Source: Corbicula japonica (lineage: Eukaryota > Mollusca > Bivalvia > Venerida > Cyrenidae). Taken from it: a stretch of 64,000 nt of DNA. Below, piece by piece: positions 10,713-22,300 of this stretch. The translations under genes and the position numbers were made by a program. The first letter of the stretch is position 1, and every line of letters begins with the position of its first letter. Below the pieces are notes generated by a model. The model was given only the letters and a program-made list of their open reading frames with translations. It ran no database searches and was not told where the DNA came from. The DNA lies in the NCBI GenBank assembly GCA_038501625.1, contig JAZAYU010000113.1:930001-994000 (forward strand), read 5' to 3'.

Positions 10713-11433
10713 ATAGGACCCTATGTTGCTCACCTGTCAACAACTGCTCAAGAGTCAGTAGATGCGAATGCAATTGTCATAATAGCTTTCTTTGGCTTTT
10801 TCAATGGCCATAACTCTGGAATCCCTTCTGGAATCTAGCCTGTTCAAGAAAGGAACCAAGATCTTATAGTAACTCAATTATTGTACAAGTCTGATTAAAT
10901 GCAAATCAAAAATGAAGCTGCTTTTGTGCAGACAGGGTCTAAATAGTTTATTTTGGCACTTAACTCCGGAACCCATAATGCAAGATTGCAATTTCAAGAA
11001 AGGAACTAAGATGTTATGGTAATCGAAGTGAATATCAGACCAAAATTAAGACCATTCGAGTGCAGACAAGCTTTTCTTATAACTTGACCTAGTGATCTAG
11101 TTTTCAAGATCACATGACCCAGTTTCGAAATTGACCTAGATATCATTAAGATAAACATTCTGACCAAGCTTGAAGAAGATCGGACCAAAATTAAGACCTC
11201 TCGACTGCAGACAAGGTTTTTCTATAATTTGACCTAGTGACCTAGTTTTCAAGGTCACATGACCCAGTTTTTAATCCAACCTAGATATCATTGAGATAAA
11301 CATTCTGACCAAGTTTGAAGAAGATCTGATAAAAATTAAGCAGCTAGAGGACTGACAACAATTGTGAATGGACGCAGGACAAAAGGTGATTACAAAAGTT
11401 CACCCTGTCACTATTTGACAGATGAGCTAAAAA
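10713..11433 (+). mobile_element. Degenerate pearl-like element
   Basis: The left end AGGACCCTATGTTGCTCACCTG resembles the AGGGCCA..TGGCCCT..CGCTCACCTG ends seen elsewhere. The core has about three diverged units of roughly 145 bp with TTGACCTAGTGACCTAGTTT, CACATGACCCAGTTT, AACATTCTGACCAAG and ACCAAAATTAAGACC. The right end has GTGAATGGACG, TTCACCCTGTCACTATTTGACAG and ATGAGCTAAAAAG. Pearl elements of bivalves have this flank-array-flank layout and no protein. The match is by structure only. Confidence 0.65.
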
Positions 11434-12479
11434 GTAATTTTAGGAGAACTACTGAAATAAATAAAAAAGGAACATTAAAAGCAATCGAACTGGACAAATA
11501 CAAAATATTACAGGTCATGTTTGATCAAGCAATATCAGAATCAAATGCATCACTGTCTAGAATGCCTAGCCATGGTTGTAATGCAACTCAATATTTACAC
11601 AAGTACCAATTTTGGTTCATTCCAAACAGTGGAGTGCATGTCAGGATGCTAAACAGTAGTTGAACTTGACGACGGTAATATAATTTTATATCCATTCTTT
11701 ATAGCAATATATCACAACTTAAGGCAATGCCAATGCCTTATAATTTCATTTAGTAAATGAAAGAGGCATATCAAATGTTTTGTGTCAATTAAAGTATGAA
11801 AATTGTTGGGTTAGCAAAATTATATTTATTTCTTATATTATTATAACTTTTTTCTTTTCTTTGTATGTCTCTTTATTATTTCCACTTTCAAAGTAATTAC
11901 ACAGGGAGTCAGGGACCCTGTTAAAGGCTATTTGATCTTGGTTTTATGTATAACAATGTGTCACATTTGTTAATGTAATCATATTTTAATGGTGTCCAAC
12001 CTAATAAATTAGATAAAGGGGCTCTTTATATTCATTTCATTAGCACAGCCCTTAACAGACACTCTCCCCCCCCCCACTGTTATCTGTGAACTCTATTTAG
12101 ACTTTTTTAATGCATGTGAGGCATCCATCTGATCTGAATCCACACACTTTGATTCTTGATCCAGTTATTTCAATTGATGCAGATTCTTGCATCTTAATGC
12201 AAACAAATTTGATATTTTTTCCACTTTTGACCCCACCTTATTTTGAGCTTGGGGTAATTTTGATGCACAAAAACTTTTAAACAGTGATTTATTTTTGCAA
12301 TAATGAGGATAAGTATTTAGGAAATTGCATTTTTAATATGAAGTTAGCACTTAATTAAGTCTTGCAAATTAATTTTAAGTAATACAAGTGTAAGTATCAC
12401 TCATTACAAGATATGACTTTTGAAGATCTGGTTTTGACCCATTAAAAATCTCATCAGGGGTCAAATGACACCTGGTTTT
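11434..12479. other. Non-coding stretch
   Basis: Nothing supported. A faint foldback-family copy (GATCTGAATCCAC...GATTCTTGATCC) lies at about 12120-12200. Otherwise it is AT-rich sequence. Confidence 0.4.
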
Positions 12480-12620
12480 CAAAAGCAACTGAAATCCCTG
12501 CTTGATCAGAAAGTACATGATCTAAACATGAACTGACTCTGACCAGCCTCCACTGATATGCAAGTTAATATGGTCTAACCTTGTCAAACAAGGAATAAAA
12601 GCTGTATCCATGTAGGCCCC
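12480..12620. repeat. Foldback MITE copy
   Basis: Contains GATCTAAACATGAACTG, GATATGCAAGTTAATATGGTC and GGAATAAAAGCTGTATCCATG, matching the GATCTGGATCTA family in order. It is strongly diverged. Confidence 0.4.
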
Positions 12621-12970
12621 TTTATACTTAAGCATAATAATTTATGTCTACTTACACTGAAAAATTAGACATAAAACATGGAATACTTGTGTTTTGCACA
12701 GAAAATTCCTTTCTAACTTTAACCCTTAACTCCAATTAATATGAAACTTTTAAACTGAAGTTGATTGCATTTATTTATGTTTACAATGACTGCCCTCATG
12801 CAATTTTTGGAATACAGTTGAAACAGTTTCAAAACTCTTCCTGACCTTTCGGAAATTACACAGTGTCTGTAATAAATTTTTGTCCATGTCTGTGTTTAAA
12901 TTTTGTAATCCTTCCAGGATTTCGCGTACAATCTCCCATGTTAATTCCACTTCCAAAAAAACACATTTGG

Positions 12971-13707
12971 GGTTGTGGGTAAAACCCTGACCAGACCCAG
13001 ACCCAGACCAGACCCCGGAAACTAACGATATGGTACGGAAATCTCCGCTAGTTTCCGACATAACATTAACATAACAATAACATGACATTGTGTGCTAATA
13101 AGCGATTCGTGTTTTTGTGTGTATTTTTTGAAGCTTTCAATTATTTCCTAATCTTAATTATTTTCACTGCCAGAAATATGAAATAATAAATTTCAGAAAT
13201 AACTGAAAACAGACTGCTTTATAACCTCCATAATCATAATTGGCCCGACAAAACTCAGTGTATAATATATGAGAAAGCTCTGGTCAATATTCGGTTTATT
13301 GCTATTTTCGCCAAATACTTTCATCACTAGTTATCAAAAATGATTTTAAAACAATTATCACACAAGATAATAATTTTTAAACCATTTAAAGACAAGTCAG
13401 TATAACCATCATATTACGATTCTTTAGTGCTAAGCGGTGACTTTGCACAGCTTAAATCAGGTAAATACACAATACCAACATCAATGATCTTATTTGCTGT
13501 AATTTTCTATAATTTACATTTGTGACTTTAAATTAAAGAATTTCATCAAATCAAATTGCGTACCTAATTGATTATTAAATTAAATAATATATAGTCACCG
13601 TGATTGTTTTAGACGATTGTCGGAAACGAGCGGAGATTTCCGTACCATGTCGTTTGTTTCCGGGGTCTGGTCTGGGTCTGGGTCTGGTCAGGGTTTTACC
13701 CACAACC
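12971..13707. mobile_element. 737-bp element with 92-bp inverted ends
   Basis: The left end begins GGTTGTGGGTAAAACCCTGA, and its reverse complement ends the element at 13707. The two ends match over about 92 bp (through GTTTCCGACA) with about four differences. They contain GACCCAGACC subrepeats. The flanks ACATTTGG (12963-12970 and 13708-13715) form a target duplication of 8 bp, or 9 bp if the boundary moves by one base. There is no coding frame. Long inverted ends with 8-9 bp duplications fit a MULE-like (Mutator) non-autonomous element, with hAT as an alternative. Confidence 0.85.
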
Positions 13708-13715
13708 ACATTTGG

Positions 13716-13996
13716 CATCATTTTCATGATTTTCACAATTAAAATTCGCACAAAACATTAGCTAGAGAGCCTTTAAAGCGCTCTATTTGTTGAAACAAAA
13801 TCTTCGAAAATGTTTAATGTTTAGGTAAACACAATTGAGGGGAGATCACTGGAGGTGGTACACGTAGTTTGGGCTAAACCCCATACGTGTTACGTAACAA
13901 AACGTAAAACTGTCGACAAGTTATATATTTTTAATAAATCAAAAATACATCCCTCAAAATACTGAAACACTTCAACATTTTTGCAACGTGTCTGCG
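13716..13996. other. Spacer between two related inverted-repeat elements
   Basis: Non-coding sequence that separates two copies of the same family. Nothing else is recognised. Confidence 0.5.
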
Positions 13997-14215
13997 TTCA
14001 GAATAGGGTGTGGGTAAAACCCTGACCAGACCCAGACAAGACCCCGGAAACTAACGATATGGTACGGAAATCTTCGCTCGTTTCCGACATTACATTACGA
14101 TAACAATAACGACATGACATTGTGTGCTATTTTGTGTTTTTTGAAGCTTTAAATTATTTCTTTATCTTAATTCTTTTCACTGCCAGAAATATGAAATAAT
14201 AAATTTCAGAATTAA

Positions 14216-14462
14216 CATAAAAAGGTGAAATATGCATATCAGGAATCGCCACATTCAGAAAAAACAGCCTCCCCACACAGTCAAGAAGAAGAGAGGGGGA
14301 GAGAGCATGGTTAATAAAATAATCAGTTTCAAAAAAGACACCACTAACAATAAACAAAAATGAGAACCCGAGGGGTTACCGCCTTGGAACCATCAGTGCA
14401 AATCAAATTGCCACTGGGGGTTTAAACCAGGTTCTAGGGTGCACCAAGAAGAAAATGATTTT
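14216..14462 (-). repeat. Interspersed repeat copy (SINE-like)
   Basis: This block is absent from the sibling element at 12971-13707, and it is homologous in reverse orientation to 38620-38855. Shared pieces include GATTCCTGATATGCATATTTCAC, split here as ATATGCATATCAGGAATC, as well as GGTGTCTT and GGCAAATTG-like segments. It has no reading frame. Confidence 0.6.
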
Positions 14463-14969
14463 TAAAACAACTATCACACAAGACAATAATTTTAAAACCG
14501 TTTAAAGACAAATCAGGATAATAATCATTTTACGATTCTTAAGTGCTAAGCGATGAATTTGCACAGCTTAAATCAGTAAATACACAATACCAACCTCAAT
14601 GATCTTTTTTTTTCTGTAATTTTCTATCATTTACATTTGTGACTTAAAATTAAAGAATTTCATCAAATTAAATTGCGTACCTTATTGATTATAAAATTAA
14701 TACAATCCCAGAACTGAATGACAATAGGTCGTACATTTTAATATATACTCAACAAAAATAAAAAGTATCCACTTTCCTATCTTAAATTTTGTAAAATTTG
14801 AAAAAGAACACTTAGAATTCTGTATGCGGACGTGGATAGTACAGTCTTAACCGCACCTTACTGAGGTCTGGTTCTTGACTGCAGATCTCCCTCCATCGTC
14901 AGCTTGGTGCCCGCCAGATGTTTCGGCCCTTATCCAAGTACATCTGTAATGGCGGGTGGGCCCACCGTC

Positions 14970-16133
14970 TTACGGTGTGGAGGTTGATCGCATCCAGCTT
15001 GTCTCCTCGCGTCGTAGCCACAGCCAGCTAGACGCCCGCTCTGCAGCCTGGCTCAGCTTCTGGATTGCCCGGCGCCTGTCTCTGCCAGTGGTGCCAACAG
15101 CTGTCATCAATCTGCATACAGATTGCGCACAGAACCCTCTAGCGCCTACTTCGATAGGGAAAAGCCATGCCCGCCAACCTCGGTGTCGGCACTGCTCAAG
15201 TAGTTCAGTGTACTTGGCCTTCTTCCTCTCATAGGCCTCTTCACATCTCGTTTCCCAAGGTACTGTCAACTCGATGACAACGAGCTTCTTCCCTGTCTCG
15301 GACCACAGTACAATGTCTGGTCTCAAGTTGGTCTGGACGATATCTGGGAACACGAGCTTCTTTCCTAGGTCGACTGCCATATTCCATCCTGTGGCGCCGT
15401 CAAGGATTGATTTCTTCTGTGAAGCTTCTGTCTTCGCAGTTTCACCCGATCTCACAAAGTTGATGTGGCCTGTCTGTGAGTTACTTCTGCGTGGATTCTT
15501 CTCCCCTTCCAGCCAATCGGCAACCTCTCTGAGGACGTTGTCGTGCCGCCAGCGATATCTGCCCTGCGTCAGTGCTGTGGAACACGAAGATAGAACGTGT
15601 TCCAGAGTGCCTGGTTTCTTGCACAGACTGCATGTTGGGTCTGTGATAAGTCCCCATCGGCAGAGGTTAGCTGGAGATGGCAAGAGGTCATGAACTGACC
15701 TGAGGAGGAAGGATAGACGAAGTGGTTCATACTTCCAAATGTCTTCCCAGGTCAGCTTCCTGTCCATGGTTTCCCATGTTGTCCATGCTCCTTGCGCACC
15801 CATCTGTACCGCTCTGGCCTGTCTCTTGTTCTCCTCTTCCTTCCGTACTTCTGACTGTATCAGGGCTCGCCTCTCAGTCTGGTTGGCTTGGCTCCATAGG
15901 AGTGTCTTGGTCGCACCAATGCCTTGTCGTCCGACAGCCGTTACACCGACGATGTCCTTGTGCATGAGAGAGCTCTCCGCCTGGCTGACCGTCTCTGTCG
16001 CTTACCACTTTCTTCCAGTACGGGTAACGATCCCTGCTTCCCGGATCTGCTCATCTGGGGAGTCTCTTAAGGTAAGCACCAGTCTTGTCTTCGTAGTCTT
16101 GAATTCTTCTACCAGTGAAGAGAGTGGGAGCTG
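14970..16133 (-). pseudogene. Retroelement C-terminal zinc knuckle and restriction-like endonuclease, broken
   Basis: This is the carboxy-terminal part of a non-LTR retroelement protein that uses a restriction-like endonuclease to nick its target. Numbering from the ATG at 15965, a CCHC knuckle lies at C112, C115, H123 and C128, followed by GRYRWRHDNVL. The nuclease core has RPDIVLW (P216, D217) and VVIELTVPWE (E232), then KKAKYTEL, the PD..ExT pattern of R2/NeSL-type enzymes. The frame continues upstream through RTGRKW, but an in-frame TAA at 16002-16004 breaks it. No reverse transcriptase domain precedes it, because sequence identity ends close to the start of repeat A at 16199. The frame is GC-richer than its neighbourhood, as expected for an insertion. 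Confidence 0.85.
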
Positions 16134-16198
16134 ACAACTTTGCATTTCTGTTATCATTGCAAAGAGAAAAAGTGTTCTTGAAAATCTGCAGCCACAAC

Positions 16199-18874
16199 TA
16201 AATGTATTTATCCACGTTTCTATGTAATTCATATCATGTATGCTTCAAGGTTATTGGTTGTGAGGATTCACGAAATTCTCGTGCAGTGTCATTATATATG
16301 GTGTAAACCTTGGATAAAATTCATTCGAGTCGTCGCATTGCTATTGTACAGACATATTAAATATTTCTAATTCATAAATTGTTAAGGACGTATTTGAGAA
16401 GGTCATTACTTGACTGTGAGAAGGACAATGAAATTTTCTGATGGAGTTCATGTTCGGCAACTTTCTTCAAATATCCTAGGGCATGGATACAACTTGAGCT
16501 CGGAGTCGGCAATAACAGCGATAGTCGGAACCATTGACAAATTATTTTGTCACTGATGAGTATTCATTTTGTAAATTTTTCAGATTTTAGAAACTTGAGG
16601 AAGAGCACGTGGCGTTCGATAAGTAAATCATTTTGATATTATATGTATATCTAGTGCAATCAAAGAATAAATTAAGGGGAATGTATATTTAGAAAGTTTT
16701 GATCTTGAATTGTTGGTAAATGTGACATGAAATTGAAATCAGTATTTTACGATTTGTCTAAAAGCAATTAATGCATGTGCATTTTAAATAACATATTTTA
16801 ATATAGGCTTTGGAATGGTAATATGTATCTCAGTAATTTTTTCCAACTATTATTCCGTTGGCATGTAACGGCAATGTTGTTGATAAACTCACTGGAGGAA
16901 GAAATGCTGTTCAATATCAGACAAGAGATTAATTTTGAAATTGGATTGATTTCACTTGTTATGGCAATGTTTGAAGAAACATTTTAATTCAGGGCATGCA
17001 GCAGTCCATTTGATAGTTATTGAGATGCTATACGATAATATTTTCAGATTTGACAGTCTCGTGATGATTGCTGGATGATGAATAAAAGGCGTATCTAGTC
17101 AGCGTCCTGAGAGTTTGCATTTTTCGGAAATGCGTTTGTATTTTTGTTTTTATTTAGTTTTTCAAATATTGAATTCTAGATATTGGTATAAATGTTTGAT
17201 TTTTTAAATCGAGAGTTTGAGGCCTAATTTAAAGACATCGGTTATTTTCGTTGAAGGTTCATGTGATGCTAGAGGGACGAGAAAGTTAATCAGCTGTTAT
17301 TGCATTTGCATTAGTGTTGCAATTTAAGTCTGGCCGCTTAATCTCTGTGTAATAGATAATAATTTTGACAAGTTAATTTTATAACGATGAAAACTATTAT
17401 TACACATGTATTTAAAAAACAAACAGCAGTAAAAATGAGTGTGATGGTGATAATATCATTTTACTGCGTTTATTTAGGCTTGCTGCAAAACAATCAGATA
17501 GGTCATATATAATAAGTTATGCATTGTATGTACATTTGCACGTGGAAAACATGGAAAGTGTGTATATTTTATATAGTATAAGACGCTAACTGTACTTTTC
17601 TATCCAAATGAAATGAGTGGCTCTTGTTTTGGAGAGAATAAACTGATCAAAGAGCCTTGTGTTTTCCTATAGTTTACTTACGGTAGTTAGACTTTTAGAA
17701 GTATAGAAATAATTAAAACAGTTATTTATTATAATATTTTAGTGTTTAATACAATTAAGATTTCAAGCAAATTCTATTGCTTTACATGTAGACTTGGCTT
17801 CATAGAGACTGCATTGTCGATTGGTTCGGTAGAAAATAGAATGTTTATTGAAATCCGTGGATATTTGTTTTCTTTTCCATGATTAATACTGTTTTTATTA
17901 TAATTCTAACAGTTTTAATTAATTAAGAAAGAGTATGCTTAGTAATTTCAGGACAAACAATTCGTTGATCTTTTATGACGGGATGCTGGTTTGAGCCCAA
18001 CATAATCATTACTATGGCAAGTTCGGGATTAATGCAGTTGGTCAACGTAAGCCAAGAATCGGAGAGATTGCTTTGTCAGGTGTTCTGAAACGATGGTTGG
18101 ATAGGCAAGTGGAAAGTATATTAAAATCTGGCATTTATGGGTTCGTATATTTTCAGTCATTTTTGAGTTTTCTACGAGAATGTTCATATATGATGGGATG
18201 TAGATTTGAGTGCGAGCTTTAGCCCATTAGCATAATGGGAAAATCGCCATGTTCCCAAGTTATGATTGTTTGCGTTTTAATATTATAATTTGTACATATA
18301 ATATGACATCAATCTGTAGATTTTACGGGAAATTATCGGTAACATTGCCACAGTTGCGCTGAATAACAAGGAATACTTAATTTTTTTAATATTCCAGTAT
18401 GCATGAATTTCATTTACTCATACCAGAAACATATAGTTCTTACGCTAAGTTCCTTAGTATATTAGCTCAGAATAACTTGTCGTTGCGAATTACGCTACGT
18501 TAGATTGATAAGTGTGTTTCCTTGAAGGTTTTGTCGAGTTGGATTTGCACGTGCATGTATTGATATGGTTTTATGATATAGTCGATAGAAATTAAAATGT
18601 TCAAAAAATTACGTAATAAAAATCTAAAGAAAAAACAAAAACATTCGCGCTAATAGTGAATTTTACAAACTTTTACTTAATTCTGAGATACTACCAATTC
18701 ATAAATGTCTAAGAATAGAATTGTCCCGTTCTTTGTGTTTTTCGATAGTATATAGCAATGCAATACGACCATTCCTATTGTACTTGGTGTTTTTATTTCT
18801 TTTCCTACCTATGAATTACTTGAATATGGGATAAATAATTTATTTTCGTTTGAACGCAGTGAATTAGAAAATAA
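16199..18874. repeat. Unit 1 bounded by repeat A (left) and repeat B (right)
   Basis: Repeat A at 16199-16372 (174 bp, from TAAATGTATTTATCCACG) and repeat B at 18745-18874 (130 bp, from ATAGTATATAGCAATGC to GAAAATAA) bound 2.4 kb of AT-rich DNA. I see no protein frame of useful length inside. A and B each occur once more, in the next unit, without visible differences. Confidence 0.8.
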
Positions 18875-21638
18875 ATGTATTTATCCACGTTTCTATGTAA
18901 TTCATATCATGTATGCTTCAAGGTTATTGGTTGTGAGGATTCACGAAATTCTCGTGCAGTGTCATTATATATGGTGTAAACCTTGGATAAAATTCATTCG
19001 AGTCGTCGCATTGCTATTGTACAGACATATTAAATATTTCTAATTTCCCGTCCCGCCCACCCTCATTTTATGTGTTTGATTTCACCATTTGCGAAGACGG
19101 TTAGAACTCCGTTAACACTTTTGTACACTTTTAGTTGATAGGTAGCAGCTTAATTACCTTATTTGTCTCATTTTGTTTCAACGATTGTTATCAAGATTTA
19201 ATAGTTTGCATTAAAAGTCACTTAGAAGTTATGAAAGATAAATTTCAAATGATTCTTTTCGCAATTAGAATGTTTCGTAATTTTTGACGTATATATCAAA
19301 CGCTTATCAGAAGCTGCATTGGACTGAGAACATTTTCTACAATTTTATGTGAACAAGCCACTTGGCTGAAAGTTAGATTGTGCGTTCTGTTATTTTGTGT
19401 TTGGGTATGTTTGCTTCGATTCTGATCAATCGCCTCTTGGCGAAAGTGTGCGATATGTCCTTTTGTGTTTGTTTAGACAAAACAATCACTTTACTAAATC
19501 AGTAGTTCAACATAACATTGCATTGAACCGGATGTGTTTCGTTTTCATTAGAGGCTGATGTGGCCTTAATCTCGCTACTGGAGTAAAATTTTATGCGCAC
19601 TTGGCGTTTAATTATATTCATTTGCATCAATATTACGTTTCCACTTGGCGCTGTATTAGCGTGGATGTGTTTGGTTAGATTCTCATGGTGTATAACGCCA
19701 CTTAGCCTAAAATTTAAGTGTCACTTGCCAAGAATGGCATTTGTTCGAAACAAGAAAAGCAACTTGACTAATATTTCAGCATATTTCATTGCATTTGCTT
19801 AAATGCGTCTTGATTTTAAGTTACCGTGAAAATTAGAAATTGTATAATTTAAATTTTATCTTGATTAAGATCAGTAGTTATTGGAAGAATAATTTGACAC
19901 GATTTACACGTGGAATTGGATATATTTTCTACGATTAAAACGATAAGGACGAAGAAAACTTCTTAGCGGAGAATGTAGCATTTTAATTGATTTGGCCAAA
20001 ATATTTGATTTTAATGGACTGATCTCCCATAACCTGACAAAATGTGAACGCTATATGCGATTCGATTTAGAGAAAAGATTAGCCACTTCATTTAAAAATA
20101 ATCGAAAAACGCTTAACATTAAATTGATAAGCATGATGATTTTTTGGACTGCAAATTTAACCACTTGGCGCTGTTAATTTGACTTAGAAGTGTTTGATTG
20201 CATTAACTTAAATAAGGAGTTGCTTTAAACCCGCCAATTGGCTTAAAATTGAAGTGTAGCTTGGTGCTGTTTTGTAATTTGATTTGCTAAGAGAATAGCC
20301 GATTGGAATTAGATTGAGGTGTCACTTGGCGCTGTGTAGCCGCTTGGCTGTGTTGGGAAATTGTTATGCCGATTGGCGAAGTAGTGCCGATTGGCGCTGT
20401 ATTTAAATGGAATTGCGTTTTGAAGACTAGCCGATTGGCATGAAAGTGAGTGCCACTTGGCGCGGCATTGGTTGTATTCAACTCTATTATCAGGTTAACG
20501 ATTTGAGTGATAACTCGCCATGTGGCGTGAAATTGAAGTGCCGATTGGCGCTGTAATGCCGATTGGCGCTGTGTTATGGAATAGTTTTTTGAAGACTAGC
20601 CGATTGGCTTGAAAGTGAATGTCATTTGGTGAAGCTGTGGTTGTGTTCAGTTTGATTATCAGATGATATTGCCCCTCCTGGGAGCGAACCTCGCCACGTG
20701 GCGTAAAATTGAAGCGCCGAGTGGCGCTGTAGTGCCGATTGGCGCTGTGTTGGAATTGTATTGTTTTGTGAAAGACTAGCCGATTGGCTTGAAACTGAAT
20801 GCCATTTGGCGCTGCATTGGTAGTGTTTAGTTTGATTATCAGATATTGCCCCTCCTGGGAACGAACCTCGCCACGTGGCGTAAAATTGAAGTGCCGATTG
20901 GCGCTGTAGTGCCGATTGGCGCTGTGTTGGAATGGAATTGTTTTGTGAAAGACTAGCCGACTGGCTTGAAAGTGAGTGCCGTTTGGCGCCTTATTGGTAG
21001 TGTTTAGTTTGATTATCAGATATTGCCCCTCCTGGGAACGAACCTCGCCACGTGGCGTAAAATTGAAGTGCCGATTGGCGCTGTAGTGCCGATTGGCGCT
21101 GTGATGGAATGAAGTTGTTTTTGTGGAATACTAGCCGACTGGCTTGAAAGTGAGTGCCACTTGGCGCTGGATTGTCTGACTTTAATTGTTCTTAATGTAA
21201 GCGAGTTAAGTCGAATGTAAAAAGTTGAATAAGATGATATGAATTTACACAAAGACGTTTAGTTAAATTTTGGCGTTTTCTGTTTCATTATTTTAACTTT
21301 GGGCGCAGATTATTAGCAAACAATATGGCTGTTTTTCTTTTGCATATGTATAAGATGATGTTATTTTTCTATTCAAGTAGGTTCTGGATGATAATAGACA
21401 TTCATTGCAGCAGGCTCGAGGATTCCGGTTGTGCGGCTTGACACGAATCAAGACGAGGATGCAGGAAAGATGGGCTAATAGACGTTAATGAAATGTTGTC
21501 GTTGAAATATAGTATATAGCAATGCAATACGACCATTCCTATTGTACTTGGTGTTTTTATTTCTTTTCCTACCTATGAATTACTTGAATATGGGATAAAT
21601 AATTTATTTTCGTTTGAACGCAGTGAATTAGAAAATAA
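18872..21638. repeat. Unit 2 bounded by repeats A and B, with a TTGGC-rich array inside
   Basis: The second copy of A (18872-19045) starts inside the last three bases (TAA) of the first B copy. The second copy of B is 21509-21638. The interior (19046-21508) shows no similarity by eye to the interior of unit 1. It carries the TTGGC array at 19355-21180. Conserved ends with exchanged interiors suggest a mobile unit that picks up cargo, or recombination between two relatives. Confidence 0.8.
19355..21180. repeat. Array of GATTGGC / CACTTGGCGC motifs with 177-180 bp higher-order repeats
   Basis: More than twenty TTGGC motifs occur, mostly as GCCGATTGGCGCTGT or CCACTTGGCGCTG. The first part (to about 20470) is loosely spaced. 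From about 20480 to 21175, units of about 170-180 bp repeat, each with GATTATCAG, CCCCTCCTGGGA, CGCCACGTGGCG, two GCCGATTGGCGCTGT and one GCCGATTGGCTT. GATTGGC contains the reverse of a CCAAT box, TTGGC is an NFI half-site, and CCACGTGG is an E-box palindrome. Regulatory function is only a possibility. The array does not encode a plausible protein. Confidence 0.75.
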
Positions 21639-22300
21639 GTTATCTTTTCCTTTGTTGTAATGAGGGTTCCAGGAGAAAGTTAGGGATTCTTTGAAGTATT
21701 CACATTGATTTGAATTAAATCAATCTTTCCACCTCTTGTGATCAATAAAATCACAAAACATTCATCAATAAATCAAGTAGTCCTCGATAAACTACGCTAG
21801 AAAGTCCAACCATTTCCAATTACCTCCCTTTAAATTGAATATGTAGTGTTATGTAATCCATTATTAATTGTTATTCGACTGGCCATTGCTTAGGACTTGG
21901 TGTGAAAGATTATGTTTATGAACAATTGAAATTAAAAACAACTGAGATTAACCAATTAAACACCATTCAAAGCGTACCTGATTAAATGAAAATATGTTAA
22001 TGAGAATAAAAGCATAAAAAGTGGATACTTTTTATTTTTGTTCAGTATAATTTTGCTTGGGGCAAATTTCAATTTGAAAAAAATCACAAGCGCCCACATC
22101 TTATAGAATGCTTAATCCTGAACAAATTTCTATAGTTTTCCACAAAATTTAAAAAAGTTATATCTCTTAATATATAGTCACCGTGATTGTTTTAGACGAT
22201 TTGTCGGAAACGAGCGAAGATTTCCGTACCGTATCGTTAGTTTCCGGGGTCTGGTCTGGGTCTGGGTCTGGTCAGGGTTTTACCCACAACCTTCAGAATA

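Larger units (their letters stand above)
14744..22049. mobile_element. 7.3-kb composite element with ACTCAACAAAAA inverted ends
   Basis: The left end TATACTCAACAAAAATAAAA (14744 onward, continuing AGTATCCACTTT to 14775) is repeated inverted at 22018-22049 with one difference in 32 bases. TA or TATA at the junctions would be the target duplication. Inside, in order, are a retroelement endonuclease remnant (14970-16133), two units with shared ends (16199-18874 and 18872-21638) and short flanks. No transposase is visible. A 259-bp relative with the same ends lies at 30204-30462. Confidence 0.75.
14006..22291. mobile_element. 8.3-kb element of the same family, carrying nested insertions
   Basis: The left end GGGTGTGGGTAAAACCC and the right end (complement of GGTTGTGGGTAAAACC) match the 12971-13707 element, including CGGAAACTAACGATATGGTA and GTTTCCGACA. 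The flanks TTCAGAATA at 13997-14005 and 22292-22300 are a perfect 9-bp target duplication. The internal parts at 14090-14215 and 14470-14700 align with the interior of the shorter sibling. The excess length is an interspersed repeat (about 14216-14462) and a 7.3-kb inner element (14744-22049). No transposase of its own is visible. Confidence 0.85.

Noticed and set aside
11364..11663. 99-codon frame as a gene
   Set aside because: It starts inside the right end of a pearl-like element and shows no motif.
15274..15967. Long + strand open frames over the endonuclease remnant
   Set aside because: They are antisense shadows of the GC-rich - strand frame, which carries the recognisable motifs.
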